From contig OZ244842.1 of NCBI GenBank assembly GCA_965220835.1, forward strand, positions 1,116,001 through 1,180,000: a stretch of DNA of 64,000 nucleotides. The letters run 5' to 3'. Both the position numbers and the translations under genes were made by a program. Shown in pieces: positions 7,214-15,639 of this stretch; position 1 is the first letter of the stretch; every line of letters begins with the position of its first letter. This DNA comes from Azophilus sp965220835. Lineage in GTDB: Bacteria; Pseudomonadota; Gammaproteobacteria; Pseudomonadales; Azotimanducaceae. Below the pieces are notes generated by a model that did not search any database, was not told the origin of the DNA, and saw nothing but the letters and a program-made list of their open reading frames with translations.

Positions 7214-9475
7214 ATGATGGCTGAGGCCGTAGATTATCAATATGTCGGAACCCGCCCGGTGCGCCCGGACGGAGTGGACAAGGTCACTGGCAGGGCGCAG
7301 TTCGGCGCGGACCAGAATTTGCCCAACATGTTGCATGGCAGAGTGTTGCGCAGCCCCCACGCCCATGCCCGCATCAAGAGCGTGGACCTATCCAAGGCTC
7401 TGGCCATGGATGGCGTCCACGCAGCCGTGTCCGGCGCCGACTTCCCAGCGGTGGCGAGCGGCGAAGTTGGCGGCGAGGGCGGTGGCGACGTGGCCGACAT
7501 CGCCCGCAACGTCATGGCACGTGACAAGGCCCTGTACCACGGCCATGCAGTGGCGGCGGTGGCGGCCACCAGCGTGGAAATTGCGGAGCAGGCCCTGGAG
7601 GCCATCGAGGTGGAGTACGAGCCGCTGCCACCCGTGCTCGACGTGTTGGAGGCCATGGCCCCGGACGCCACGTTGCTTGATGAGAACTGCTTCACCAAGA
7701 ACCTGCCCGAAAAGCCGGACAAGCCCAGCAACATCGCCTCGGTGATGACATTGGCCCGGGGCGACCTCGACGCGGGCTTTGAGCAAGCCGACGTCATCGT
7801 TGAGGGCGAATACCGCATCCCCATGGCCCATCAGGGCTACATCGAGCCCCACGCCTGCACGGCAACCGTCAATGAGGAGGGCAAGGCCACCGTTTGGTGC
7901 TGCACCCAGGGCCATTTCGAGTTCCGCGCCATGACCTCGAAGATTCTCAATTGGAAAATCGGCAACTTGAAGTTCATCGCCTCGGAAATCGGCGGCGGCT
8001 TCGGTGGCAAGACCGTGGTTTACCTGGAGCCGGTGGCCGTGATGCTGTCCAAGCACGCCGGCCGGCCAGTGAAGATGGTCATGTCTCGCGAGGAGGTGTT
8101 CCGCGCCACGGGCCCCACCTCCGGCAGCGTTTGCCGGGTGAAGGTGGGCGCGCAAAAGGACGGCAAGATCACTGCCGCCAAGGCTTGGCTGGCATATGAA
8201 GCCGGGGCTTTCGCCGGCGCGCCGGTCATGCCCGGCGCCATGTCGATCTTCGCCCCCTACGAAATAGAGAACTTCCTGGTCGAAGGGCACGACGTGCTGG
8301 TGAACAAGCCCAAGGTGGCCGCGTACCGGGCACCGGGCGCGCCTCAGGCCATGCACGCCTTTGAGGTGGCCCTGGACGACATCGCCCGCCAGATCGGCAT
8401 GGACCCCTTGGATTTGCGCATGGTCAATGCGGCGGATGAGGGCACCCAAGCACCCTACGGGCCGAAGTTCCCGGCCATCGGCTTCAAGGCCTGCATCGAA
8501 GCGGCCAAGAAGCACCCCAACTACACCAAGCCGGTGCCGGAAGGCGCCGGGCGCGGGGTGGCTGCGGGCTTCTGGTTCAACATCGGCATGCAATCCAGCG
8601 CGGAGGTGCGCATCAACGAGGATGGCACCGTGATCGTCATGGAAGGCAGCCCCGACATTGGCGGCTCCCGAGCCTCCATGGGCCTGATGGCGGCGGAGAC
8701 GCTGGGCGTGCCCTACGAGCAGATCAAAACCTATGTGGGCGACACCGAGAGCACGGGTTTCTGCAACGTCACCGGCGGCAGCCGCACCACTTTCGCCACG
8801 GGCCTGGCCGTGGTGCAGGCCTGTGAGGACATCATTGCCCAGTGCAAGTCGCGCTCGGCTGCCACTTGGGGCATGGATGAAGATCAGGTGGAGTGGCAGG
8901 ACGGCCAAGCCATTCCGGCGCCCGGCGTGAACGCGGACGTCCAGCCCTTGAGCTTGGCGGATCTTGCGGCCAGCGCGCCCAAGACGGGCGGCCCGATCCT
9001 CGGCCGGGCGTCCTTGAACGCCCAGGGCGCGGGGGCCAGCTTCGCCATCAATTTCTGCGACCTGAAGGTAGATTCTGAGACCGGCGCCGTGGAGGTGCTG
9101 TCGTTCACCGGCATTCAAGATGCCGGCAAGGCCATCCACCCGGCTTACGTGGAAGGCCAGATGCAGGGCGGCGCAGCGCAAGGTCTTGGCTGGGCGCTGA
9201 ACGAGGAGTACATCTACGATGCCAACGGCGTCATGGAGAACGCGGGCTTCCTGGACTACCGGGTTCCGGTGGCGTCGGACCTGCCGATGATCGACACGGA
9301 AATCGTTGAAGTGCCCAACCCAAGCCATCCCTATGGGGTGCGCGGCGTGGGCGAGACGCCCATCGTCGCCCCGCTGGCGGTTGCTTGCAACGCCGTGCGC
9401 GACGCAACCGGCGTGCGCATCAACGACCTGCCGTTGTCACCGCCGCGCATCTTGGCGGCGCTCGGCGGCGAGTAG
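7214..9475 (+). CDS. Molybdopterin-binding (large) subunit of a xanthine-oxidase-family hydroxylase
   Basis: A 753-residue catalytic subunit holding the molybdopterin-cytosine-dinucleotide type cofactor. Recognisable elements are EIGGGFGGKT (cofactor loop), AYRAPGAPQAMHAFE (active-site loop) and GVRGVGETPIVAPLA, containing the catalytic Glu near the C-terminus. The loop differs from the AYxCSFR of true CO dehydrogenase and from AYRGAGR of the form II group, so CO is unlikely. SD AGGAGG precedes an ATGATG pair at 7214. No XdhC/CoxD-type maturation gene is nearby; a MoaD-like gene follows. Confidence 0.92.
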   Translation: MMAEAVDYQYVGTRPVRPDGVDKVTGRAQFGADQNLPNMLHGRVLRSPHAHARIKSVDLSKALAMDGVHAAVSGADFPAVASGEVGGEGGGDVADIARNVMARDKALYHGHAVAAVAATSVEIAEQALEAIEVEYEPLPPVLDVLEAMAPDATLLDENCFTKNLPEKPDKPSNIASVMTLARGDLDAGFEQADVIVEGEYRIPMAHQGYIEPHACTATVNEEGKATVWCCTQGHFEFRAMTSKILNWKIGNLKFIASEIGGGFGGKTVVYLEPVAVMLSKHAGRPVKMVMSREEVFRATGPTSGSVCRVKVGAQKDGKITAAKAWLAYEAGAFAGAPVMPGAMSIFAPYEIENFLVEGHDVLVNKPKVAAYRAPGAPQAMHAFEVALDDIARQIGMDPLDLRMVNAADEGTQAPYGPKFPAIGFKACIEAAKKHPNYTKPVPEGAGRGVAAGFWFNIGMQSSAEVRINEDGTVIVMEGSPDIGGSRASMGLMAAETLGVPYEQIKTYVGDTESTGFCNVTGGSRTTFATGLAVVQACEDIIAQCKSRSAATWGMDEDQVEWQDGQAIPAPGVNADVQPLSLADLAASAPKTGGPILGRASLNAQGAGASFAINFCDLKVDSETGAVEVLSFTGIQDAGKAIHPAYVEGQMQGGAAQGLGWALNEEYIYDANGVMENAGFLDYRVPVASDLPMIDTEIVEVPNPSHPYGVRGVGETPIVAPLAVACNAVRDATGVRINDLPLSPPRILAALGGE

Positions 9476-9502
9476 GCTCTAAGCGGGCGCTTCGCCTGCT
9501 CT

Positions 9503-9745
9503 ATGGCCAGAGTCGTCTTCCCCGATCACCTGCTCGCCCACACCGGGGGCGAGCGGGAGATCGAGGTGGCGGCGGCCAACTATCGGGATCTTTTGGCCAT
9601 CCTGGAAGGGCGCTGGCCCGGTGTGCGCGAGCCCCTGAACAAGGCCGCCGTGGCCATTGACGGGCAAATCTACCAAGACGCTTTCCTGGAACCCATCGGT
9701 GCCGACAGCGAAGTCTTCTTCATGTCGCGAATTGAGGGCGGCTAA
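9503..9745 (+). CDS. MoaD/ThiS-like beta-grasp sulfur carrier protein
   Basis: An 80-residue protein that begins ARVVFPDHLLAHTGG and ends in Gly-Gly (RIEGG), the C-terminal signature of sulfur carriers that are adenylated and converted to thiocarboxylates. MoaD is the small subunit of molybdopterin synthase; ThiS-type carriers serve thiamine or other pathways. Its position 27 bp after a molybdenum hydroxylase operon favours a Moco role, but no MoaE is adjacent. There is no strong SD. Cytoplasmic. Confidence 0.78.
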   Translation: MARVVFPDHLLAHTGGEREIEVAAANYRDLLAILEGRWPGVREPLNKAAVAIDGQIYQDAFLEPIGADSEVFFMSRIEGG

Positions 9746-9773
9746 GGACACACATTGCGCTGACAGTCGTTGC

Positions 9774-9924
9774 TCCGATCCGGTCCCGAGAATTGGTGTG
9801 CGGTGCGTGCGGCTCGCCGAATGGCGCACCAGGCGGAGGCGCTTACCGCGACGATGGGCGCAGGCACGAGCCCCAACAGCGCCATTCGGCGAGCCGCACG
9901 CACCGCACACCAATTCTCTCCCAG
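9774..9924. repeat. Hairpin element, copy 1: perfect 40-bp arms, 51-nt conserved loop
   Basis: Left arm 9788-9827 and right arm 9879-9918 are exact reverse complements over 40 bp. The 51-nt loop (9828-9878) is nearly identical to that of the second copy at 54068-54118 (three differences). Outside the arms both copies share a 5' flank TCCGATCCGG and a 3' flank TCCCAG. The arms differ between copies but stay perfectly paired in each. It lies between the MoaD-like gene and a convergent HAD gene, where it could also act as a bidirectional terminator, but there is no T tract. Could be a non-autonomous mobile element or a structured RNA. Confidence 0.85.
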
Positions 9925-10029
9925 TGAGCCTTTGTTTCCCGCCCCTTCGCGACCCGGCACATCGGGGTCGAATCTTGCGTCAAGGTTTTGCTTTGGAAAG
10001 GCAGCCTGATCTTAAAGCGTGGCCTGCTT

Positions 10030-10683
10030 TTACGCGGCGGGCATCTCGATGCCCGTGATTTCCGCCAGTTCGCGGATCGCCTGATCCTCCTCCACGACCT
10101 TGATGGTCTGCATGCCCAGTTGACGCGCCGGCTTCAGATTGATGCCGAGGTCGTCGAGGAAGGCGCAGGCGTCGGGAGCGACGCCGAGCCGGGCGCAAGT
10201 GAGGCGGTAGATCTCCGGGTTGGGCTTGCGGATGCCCTCGACGCTGGACTCCACCACCAAGTCAAACAGGGCCATTACCGCTTCGGTCTGCTCGCGCTTG
10301 GCAGCGCTGGTGGCCATCGCCGGGCCGGTGCCGGACTTGACGTTGTTGGTGATGCAAGCCACTTTGAAGCGTTCCTTGCAGCGCTTGAGCACCTCGACCA
10401 TGCGCGGCCGCAGCTCACCGGATAGCAGCGCGATGACGTCCCGCCCCGGCACCTCGCACCCCCTCGCGGCTGCCTCGGCGGCGAATGCCGCATCGAACTC
10501 CTCCAAGCTAATCCGAGCAGACTCGAACTGTGCCCAAGCGTTGCTCTCCGGGTTGGTGGCATTGATGCTGCGAATGAAGTCGTTGGGCAGCCCGTGGGCC
10601 TGCTCGTAGCGGTTGAAGGCCTCGAACGGCGATGTTGTCAGCACGCCGCCGAAATCCCAGATAACGGCCTCGATGGTTCCCAT
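10030..10683 (-). CDS. HAD-superfamily (subfamily IA) hydrolase
   Basis: A 217-residue HAD protein. Motif I is WDFGGVLT, in which the usual second Asp (DxD) is replaced by Gly, as in the N-terminal domains of soluble epoxide hydrolase and in ACAD10-like proteins. Motif II is CITNN, motif III the Lys in GIRKPNP, motif IV FLDDLGINL. A phosphatase is the default guess; loss of the second Asp may alter protonation of the leaving group or the substrate class. The substrate is unknown. It is divergent from the SDR gene. Confidence 0.85.
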   Translation of the reverse strand: MGTIEAVIWDFGGVLTTSPFEAFNRYEQAHGLPNDFIRSINATNPESNAWAQFESARISLEEFDAAFAAEAAARGCEVPGRDVIALLSGELRPRMVEVLKRCKERFKVACITNNVKSGTGPAMATSAAKREQTEAVMALFDLVVESSVEGIRKPNPEIYRLTCARLGVAPDACAFLDDLGINLKPARQLGMQTIKVVEEDQAIRELAEITGIEMPAA

Positions 10684-10823
10684 GCGGCTTTGACCTCCCA
10701 GCGAAAAGGGCGAATACTACCTTTGATTGGGTTTGAACGTGCGTTCGGCCTTTGTCTGACGCCCGCGGAATGCGGCAAAGCGGGCGTCGGTATCACGTCT
10801 CTCAAGTGCAAGGAAACCAAGGC

Positions 10824-11612
10824 ATGATGGATCTGCAGGACGGGGTGGTGATCGTCACCGGCTCATCGAGCGGCGTTGGCGCGGCTTGCGCCCGGCAGTT
10901 GGCGGAACTGGGCTGCCATGTGGTCATCAACTATGCCCACAACGAAGCCGGCGCCCATCGCACTGAGCAGGAATGCCATGCCCTTGGCGTGGAAACCGAG
11001 GTGGTTCAGGCCGACGTGAGCGACGATGGAGACTGCCGCAAGCTGGTTGCTGCGGCGCAGGCGAGGTGGGGGCGGCTCGATGGGCTGGTCAACAACGCCG
11101 GCACCACCAAGTTCTGCGCCCACGACGACCTGGCGGGCTTGGACAAGCAGGACTTTCTGCACATCTACGGCGTCAACACGGTGGGGCCCTATCAAATGGC
11201 CCGCGCCGCGGCCCCCCTGATGCGGCGCGGCGGCCGCGGCAGCATCGTCAACGTGGCTTCCATTGCCGGGGTCATGGGGGTGGGCAGTTCCATCGCCTAC
11301 GCCGCCTCCAAGGGCGCCTTGATCACCTTAAGCCTGTCCTTGGCGCGGGTGTTGGGGCCGGAAATCCGCGTCAACACGGTCTGCCCGGGCTTCATTCAGG
11401 GGGATTGGCTGGCCGAAGGCATGGGCGAGGAAACCTATCAGCGCGCCAAGGCCTATCTGGAGCAGAACACGCCGCTGCGCCTCACCACCACGCCGGATAC
11501 CGTCGCCGAAGGCATCCTCCTGTTCCTCAGCGGCGCCAGCGTGGTCACCGGCGAAACCCTAATCCTCGATGGCGGCCACCATCTGATGCAAACGCCGATG
11601 GCGCGACGCTGA
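10824..11612 (+). CDS. Short-chain dehydrogenase/reductase (SDR)
   Basis: A 262-residue classical SDR. The cofactor motif TGSSSGVG, the NNAG motif, catalytic Ser in NVASIAG and the YxxxK pair in AYAASKG are all visible; the C-terminus ends GETLILDGGHH. ATG 10824 was chosen because AAGGA lies about 9 nt upstream; the longer frame from 10752 adds unrelated residues. Substrate is not predictable; the family includes 3-oxoacyl-ACP reductases and many alcohol dehydrogenases. No operon partner is evident, and the downstream phoR is convergent. Confidence 0.9.
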   Translation: MMDLQDGVVIVTGSSSGVGAACARQLAELGCHVVINYAHNEAGAHRTEQECHALGVETEVVQADVSDDGDCRKLVAAAQARWGRLDGLVNNAGTTKFCAHDDLAGLDKQDFLHIYGVNTVGPYQMARAAAPLMRRGGRGSIVNVASIAGVMGVGSSIAYAASKGALITLSLSLARVLGPEIRVNTVCPGFIQGDWLAEGMGEETYQRAKAYLEQNTPLRLTTTPDTVAEGILLFLSGASVVTGETLILDGGHHLMQTPMARR

Positions 11613-11729
11613 GCGCTAAGCGCCCGCGCTTAAGCGCCTATCCCGAATCAGCCCGGTATCCATTGAGTTGAAGCTGTAACTGGCAAAAGCCGGGGATTTC
11701 GCTCGTGGGACGCGGGGCTTGGTGCTCTG

Positions 11730-13064
11730 TCAAGGCACTAGTGCGGAGGCACCCTCGCTCTGTTGAGTGGCATGCTGCGCTTGAAGTTGGCCGGGGGCGA
11801 AGTGGCAGTAGAAGCGGCTGCCCTCGCCAACCTCGCTTTCGATCTGCAGTTGGCTGTTGTGCCGCTTGAGAACGTGCTTGACGATGGCCAGCCCCAAGCC
11901 CATGCCGCTGCGCACCGGGGCGCCTGCCAGATCGACGCGATAGAAGCGCTCGGTGAGCCTTGAGAGGTGCTCGGGCGCGATGCCCACGCCTTCGTCGCTC
12001 ACTTCCAGCTTGGCTCCGTGATCTTCGCAATCCGTCCAACTGACGTTGACGTTGCCGCCTTCAGGGCTGTACTTGATGGCGTTGGAGATGAGGTTGCTGC
12101 AGGCACTGTGCAACTCCTTCTCGATGCCCAGCACGCGCAGGTTGCAGGATATGTGCTGGGTGATCTGATGCCGCGTTCCCGCCAAGCCGGCAAGATCGTC
12201 CACCACGCTGCCCACCAATTGCTTGACGTCAATGGGCGCGAGGTCGCCGGGTTCGGGCGCCGGGCTCGACTCCAGCCGGGTGAGCATGAGCAGTTCATCG
12301 ACCAGGGTCTGCATGCGTTGGGTTGGGGAGGCCAGCTTGCCCACCAGCCGGCGCAAGGTCGCTTCGTCCAACTCCTCGTCTTCAATCATCTCCAAATAGC
12401 CGACAATGATGGTCAGCGGCGTGCGCAGCTCGTGGGAGACGTTGGCCACGAAGTCCTGCCGCATGCTCAACAGGCGGTTCAGATGGGTGACGTCGCGAGC
12501 CAGGATGAGGTCCTGGTTCTTGGCCACCGGCACGCGGCGCAGCTCCAGACGTTGGCCCTCAACGAACGGAGAGCTGAATTCGGCGGTGGCGTCCGGCGTT
12601 TGCTGCTCCAGCAGGCGGATGGCCTCCGGGTGCCGCAACAGGGTGCCCAGATGGTTGCCGGTATCCTTGCGGTTCAGGTGCAGCAGCAGCACCGAGGCGC
12701 TGTTGAAGTTGACGATGTGGCCTTCCGAGTCCACCAATATGGCGGCATCCGGCAGCGCGGCAGTCAGGCCGCGAAAGTGGGACGTTTGGTTGAGGGCATC
12801 GCGCGTTCGCCGCCGCGCCTGCTTTAGGGACCGGCGCAGGGAGCGGCTGGCCTGCTGCAGCCCGGCGTTGGCGAACCTAGGGCGCCGCAACGGTTTTTTG
12901 GCCCAGCGCACGAACTTGCGCAAGTCCCGATGCTGGTAGGCGAGCCCGGCCACAGCCACGGCGAACAGCGTCCACCCCAGGATTCCGAGGGCGAGACCAA
13001 CAGCAGCGGCTGCCAGCACCAGCGCACCGGCGGCAAGCAACTCCCTGCGGCTGTAGACGTTCAT
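11730..13064 (-). CDS. phoR: Phosphate-regulon sensor histidine kinase PhoR
   Basis: A 444-residue membrane kinase. Residues 8-40 form two short hydrophobic segments with no large periplasmic domain, typical of PhoR. A PAS region follows, then HisKA with the phospho-accepting His in FVANVSHELRTPL, and HATPase_c with NLISNAIKYSPEGG, DEGVGIAP and GMGLGLAIVKHV. Its ATG overlaps the phoB stop by one base (TGATG), so the pair is translationally coupled. PhoR phosphorylates PhoB at low phosphate, normally controlled by PstSCAB-PhoU, none of which is in the window. Confidence 0.92.
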   Translation of the reverse strand: MNVYSRRELLAAGALVLAAAAVGLALGILGWTLFAVAVAGLAYQHRDLRKFVRWAKKPLRRPRFANAGLQQASRSLRRSLKQARRRTRDALNQTSHFRGLTAALPDAAILVDSEGHIVNFNSASVLLLHLNRKDTGNHLGTLLRHPEAIRLLEQQTPDATAEFSSPFVEGQRLELRRVPVAKNQDLILARDVTHLNRLLSMRQDFVANVSHELRTPLTIIVGYLEMIEDEELDEATLRRLVGKLASPTQRMQTLVDELLMLTRLESSPAPEPGDLAPIDVKQLVGSVVDDLAGLAGTRHQITQHISCNLRVLGIEKELHSACSNLISNAIKYSPEGGNVNVSWTDCEDHGAKLEVSDEGVGIAPEHLSRLTERFYRVDLAGAPVRSGMGLGLAIVKHVLKRHNSQLQIESEVGEGSRFYCHFAPGQLQAQHATQQSEGASALVP

Positions 13065-13747
13065 CAGGCGGGGCTGAATCGATAGCCCACGCCGCGTACG
13101 GTTTGAATCAGCTGGTCGGCGCCGAAGGGCTTGAGCGTCTTGCGCAGGCGCAGCACGTGCACGTCCACTGTGCGCTCCTCCACGTAGATGCTGCGGCCCC
13201 AGACCCGGTCGAGCAGTTGCGCGCGGCCGAAGGCGCGGTCTGGATTGCGCATGAACAGCTCCAGCAAGCGAAACTCAGTGGGGCCGACCTTCACCGCCTC
13301 TCCGCCCACGGACAGCTTGTGGGCCTTCAAGTCCAAGCGCATGGTCCCGCAGGCGATCACGCCGCTGTCCGGCGTTCCCGTGCGCCGCAGCAGCGCCCGC
13401 ATGCGGGCGATGAGCTCCTTGGGGGAGAAGGGTTTGGTCAGGTAGTCGTCCATGCCCGAATCGAAGCTCTTCAGCTTGTCGGTTTCCTCGCCGCGCGCGG
13501 TGAGCATGATCATCGGCAGGTTGGCCGTGTGCTCGTCCTGCCGCAGCCGGCGGGCCAACTCCACGCCGCTCATGCCCGGCAGCATCCAGTCGATGATGAG
13601 CAGTGCCGGCAGCGGGCCCTCAAGCTGGCCCAACGCGGCTTCGGCGCTGTCCGCCTCCCAGACGCTGAAGCCGGCTCGAGTCAGCGAGAAGTTGAGCATT
13701 TCGCGAATTTCCTGCTCGTCTTCGACCACCAGAACCGTATTGTCCAT
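13064..13747 (-). CDS. phoB: Phosphate regulon response regulator PhoB
   Basis: A 227-residue OmpR/PhoB-type regulator. The receiver domain shows the acidic pocket VVEDEQE, the phospho-accepting Asp in IIDWMLPGMSG, the switch Thr in MLTARGEE and the conserved Lys in YLTKPFS. The C-terminal winged helix contains VGPTEFRLLELFMRNPDRAF and RTVDVHVLRLRKTL, very close to PhoB. A candidate Pho box lies 48 bp upstream, predicting autoregulation. Assignment as PhoB rather than another family member rests on these segments and the adjoining phoR. Confidence 0.93.
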   Translation of the reverse strand: MDNTVLVVEDEQEIREMLNFSLTRAGFSVWEADSAEAALGQLEGPLPALLIIDWMLPGMSGVELARRLRQDEHTANLPMIMLTARGEETDKLKSFDSGMDDYLTKPFSPKELIARMRALLRRTGTPDSGVIACGTMRLDLKAHKLSVGGEAVKVGPTEFRLLELFMRNPDRAFGRAQLLDRVWGRSIYVEERTVDVHVLRLRKTLKPFGADQLIQTVRGVGYRFSPA

Positions 13748-13794
13748 GCTGATGCCTGCTGGAGGTTGGCTTAGCGGAATTACAAGGCAGAATT

Positions 13795-13812
13795 ATGACG
13801 AATCCATGACAG
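13795..13812 (-). promoter_or_regulatory. Candidate Pho box upstream of phoB
   Basis: Read on the minus strand the site is CTGTCAT-GGAT-TCGTCAT: two 7-bp half sites spaced at 11 bp, as in the PhoB consensus of CTGTCAT repeats. It ends 48 bp before the phoB ATG. PhoB binding here would replace the -35 element and give autoregulation of phoBR. It is also within 160 bp of the divergent dienelactone hydrolase gene. Confidence 0.6.
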
Positions 13813-13954
13813 CAAAACGACTCTTGGCATCAGGCTGGCTGCCGGGTTTCGTGACTCACCGGCTGCGAATTCCCCGCTTAGCCGCCCTCGGCATGTAATC
13901 GCCCCAAAACTGTGGTACAACACCGCGCTTCGCAAGGCTGGGAGAATACAGGCT

Positions 13955-14626
13955 ATGGGACAACGAATTGAGCTGCGTGCCGCTGACGGTTTTGGGTTGG
14001 GGGCTTGGGAATCGACGCCGGCCGGCACGCCCAAAGGGAGCGTGGTGGTCATTCAGGAGATCTTTGGCGTCAACGGCCACATACGCGAGGTGGTTGATGG
14101 CTATGCCGAGGCCGGCTACGCCGCCGTTGCGCCCCAGATTTTCGATCGCGCGGAGCCGAACGTGGAGCTTGGCTACGAGGAGGCGGACATGGGGCGGGGC
14201 ATCGAACTTGCGTTCCAGAAGCTGCAGATGCCCAATACCTTGGCCGACATTCAAGCCGCCATCGACCACGCCTCGGCCCATGGCCGGGTGGGCGTGGTGG
14301 GCTACTGCTTTGGCGGCTTGCTGACTTGGCTGGCCGCCTGCGAACTGAACGGCGTGGCTGCCGCATCCTCCTACTACGGCGGCGGGGTGGCCGGTGAGGC
14401 GCAACGCCAGCCGAAGTGCCCGGTGATCATGCACTTCGGGGAACTCGACGCCCACATTCCGCTGTCCGACGTGGACAAGGTCAAGGCCGCCCAGCCCGAT
14501 GTTCCGGTCTATGTCTATCCGGCGGACCACGGCTTCAACTGCGACCATCGGGGCAGCTATGACGCGTCCAGCGCCGACTTGGCCCGCCAGCGAACCTTGG
14601 CGTTTTTTGCCGAGCACCTTGGCTAA
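13955..14626 (+). CDS. Dienelactone hydrolase family protein
   Basis: A 223-residue alpha/beta hydrolase of the dienelactone hydrolase family. The catalytic triad is visible: Cys in GYCFGG, Asp in GELDAHI and His in PADHGFNC, the Cys nucleophile being characteristic of this family. Family enzymes open lactone rings in the chlorocatechol and related pathways, but many members act on other esters. No aromatic catabolic genes adjoin it, so the true substrate is open. It is divergent from phoBR and has weak SD-like purines before the ATG. Confidence 0.9.
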   Translation: MGQRIELRAADGFGLGAWESTPAGTPKGSVVVIQEIFGVNGHIREVVDGYAEAGYAAVAPQIFDRAEPNVELGYEEADMGRGIELAFQKLQMPNTLADIQAAIDHASAHGRVGVVGYCFGGLLTWLAACELNGVAAASSYYGGGVAGEAQRQPKCPVIMHFGELDAHIPLSDVDKVKAAQPDVPVYVYPADHGFNCDHRGSYDASSADLARQRTLAFFAEHLG

Positions 14627-14865
14627 CGCGAATTCCGCCTTGACAAGGCAAAAGCGTTTGTTGATGCTTTGCTGACATTGGAAGGGGGCGGACGCATCCG
14701 GCATGGTCATCAAGCCGGATTCTCTCGCAAGGGGGTGCGTCAACCGCCGATGGTCGGGCTGCCAGCCGGCCTGCGGGCTACTGCCGCATCGAGCCAGTTT
14801 GGCTCTGGTGTTCGGTGAGCCTTCAGGGGCTGCTCCCGGTTAAATTCACTTTCCTAGGAAGACGT

Positions 14866-15636
14866 ATGAGAAACAGACGCTACGGTTGGCTTTCCTCATT
14901 GGTGTTTTTTGTGACCGCGGGCTTGGCTGGCCCTGCCGCTGGGGCGACCTTGGCAGATATCTACCAGGTTGCGGAGCGCATCAACCAGCAAGCCAAGACC
15001 TCCCAGGCCAGGATCGACGCGCTCACGGAGGAGACCCACAAGCTCCTCAACGAGTACAAGACCGTGCTCAAGGAAATTGAGGGCCTGCGCGTTTACAACC
15101 GGCAGTTTGAGCGGCAAATCGCCAATCAGGAACGGGAGATGACCCAGCTCACCGAGTCCATTGATCGGGTGACGGTCATCGAACGCCAGATCACGCCGCT
15201 CATGCTGCGCATGATTGATGGCCTTGAGCAGTTCGTGAACCTGGACCTGCCCTTCCTGCTCGATGAGCGCAATGACCGGGTGGAACGCCTGCGGGAGATG
15301 ATGGACCGGGCCGACGTCGCCGTTTCGGAGAAGTTCTCGCAAGTGCTTCGCGCCTTCCAGATCGAGAACGAGTACGGCCGCACCATGGAGGCCTACACCG
15401 ACACCATCAACGTGGATGGCGTGGACCGCAAGGCTGACGTCCTCAAGGTGGGCCGCGTCGCCTTGGTCTTCCAGACGCCCGACGGCGAGGAGACCGGCAT
15501 GTGGAACAAGGTGGACAACCGTTGGGAGGTGGTTGGCGATGAGTTCACCACCCCGGTTCGCAACGGCATCCGCATGGCGCGCAAGCAACTGTCCGTGGAC
15601 ATGCTCACTCTCCCCATCACCGGACCGGAGGCCTAA
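14866..15636 (+). CDS. DUF3450 periplasmic coiled-coil protein (TonB system-associated)
   Basis: A 256-residue protein with a Sec signal (hydrophobic residues about 8-25, cleavage near AAGA), followed by a long Gln/Glu-rich coiled coil (IEGLRVYNRQFERQIANQE) and a C-terminal globular part. It matches DUF3450, which in gammaproteobacteria heads TonB2-type operons. ATG 14866 was chosen over 14815 because TAGGAAG precedes it and the signal peptide begins there. Likely periplasmic and part of the energy-transduction assembly. It is 3 bp from the next gene. Confidence 0.88.
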   Translation: MRNRRYGWLSSLVFFVTAGLAGPAAGATLADIYQVAERINQQAKTSQARIDALTEETHKLLNEYKTVLKEIEGLRVYNRQFERQIANQEREMTQLTESIDRVTVIERQITPLMLRMIDGLEQFVNLDLPFLLDERNDRVERLREMMDRADVAVSEKFSQVLRAFQIENEYGRTMEAYTDTINVDGVDRKADVLKVGRVALVFQTPDGEETGMWNKVDNRWEVVGDEFTTPVRNGIRMARKQLSVDMLTLPITGPEA

Positions 15637-15639
15637 CCC

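Noticed and set aside
7388..9328. 646-codon minus-strand frame opposite the CoxL-like gene
   Set aside because: Antisense of a clear molybdenum hydroxylase gene in GC-rich DNA; His/Gly/Arg-rich translation with no motif.
5635..9475. Aerobic CO dehydrogenase (coxMSL)
   Set aside because: Gene order fits, but the active-site loop lacks the AYxCSFR signature, so only a generic molybdenum hydroxylase is called.
9742..9960. Small frames across the hairpin elements on both strands
   Set aside because: Their similarity between copies follows from the palindrome and loop DNA; they lack start signals and differ in frame through the arms.
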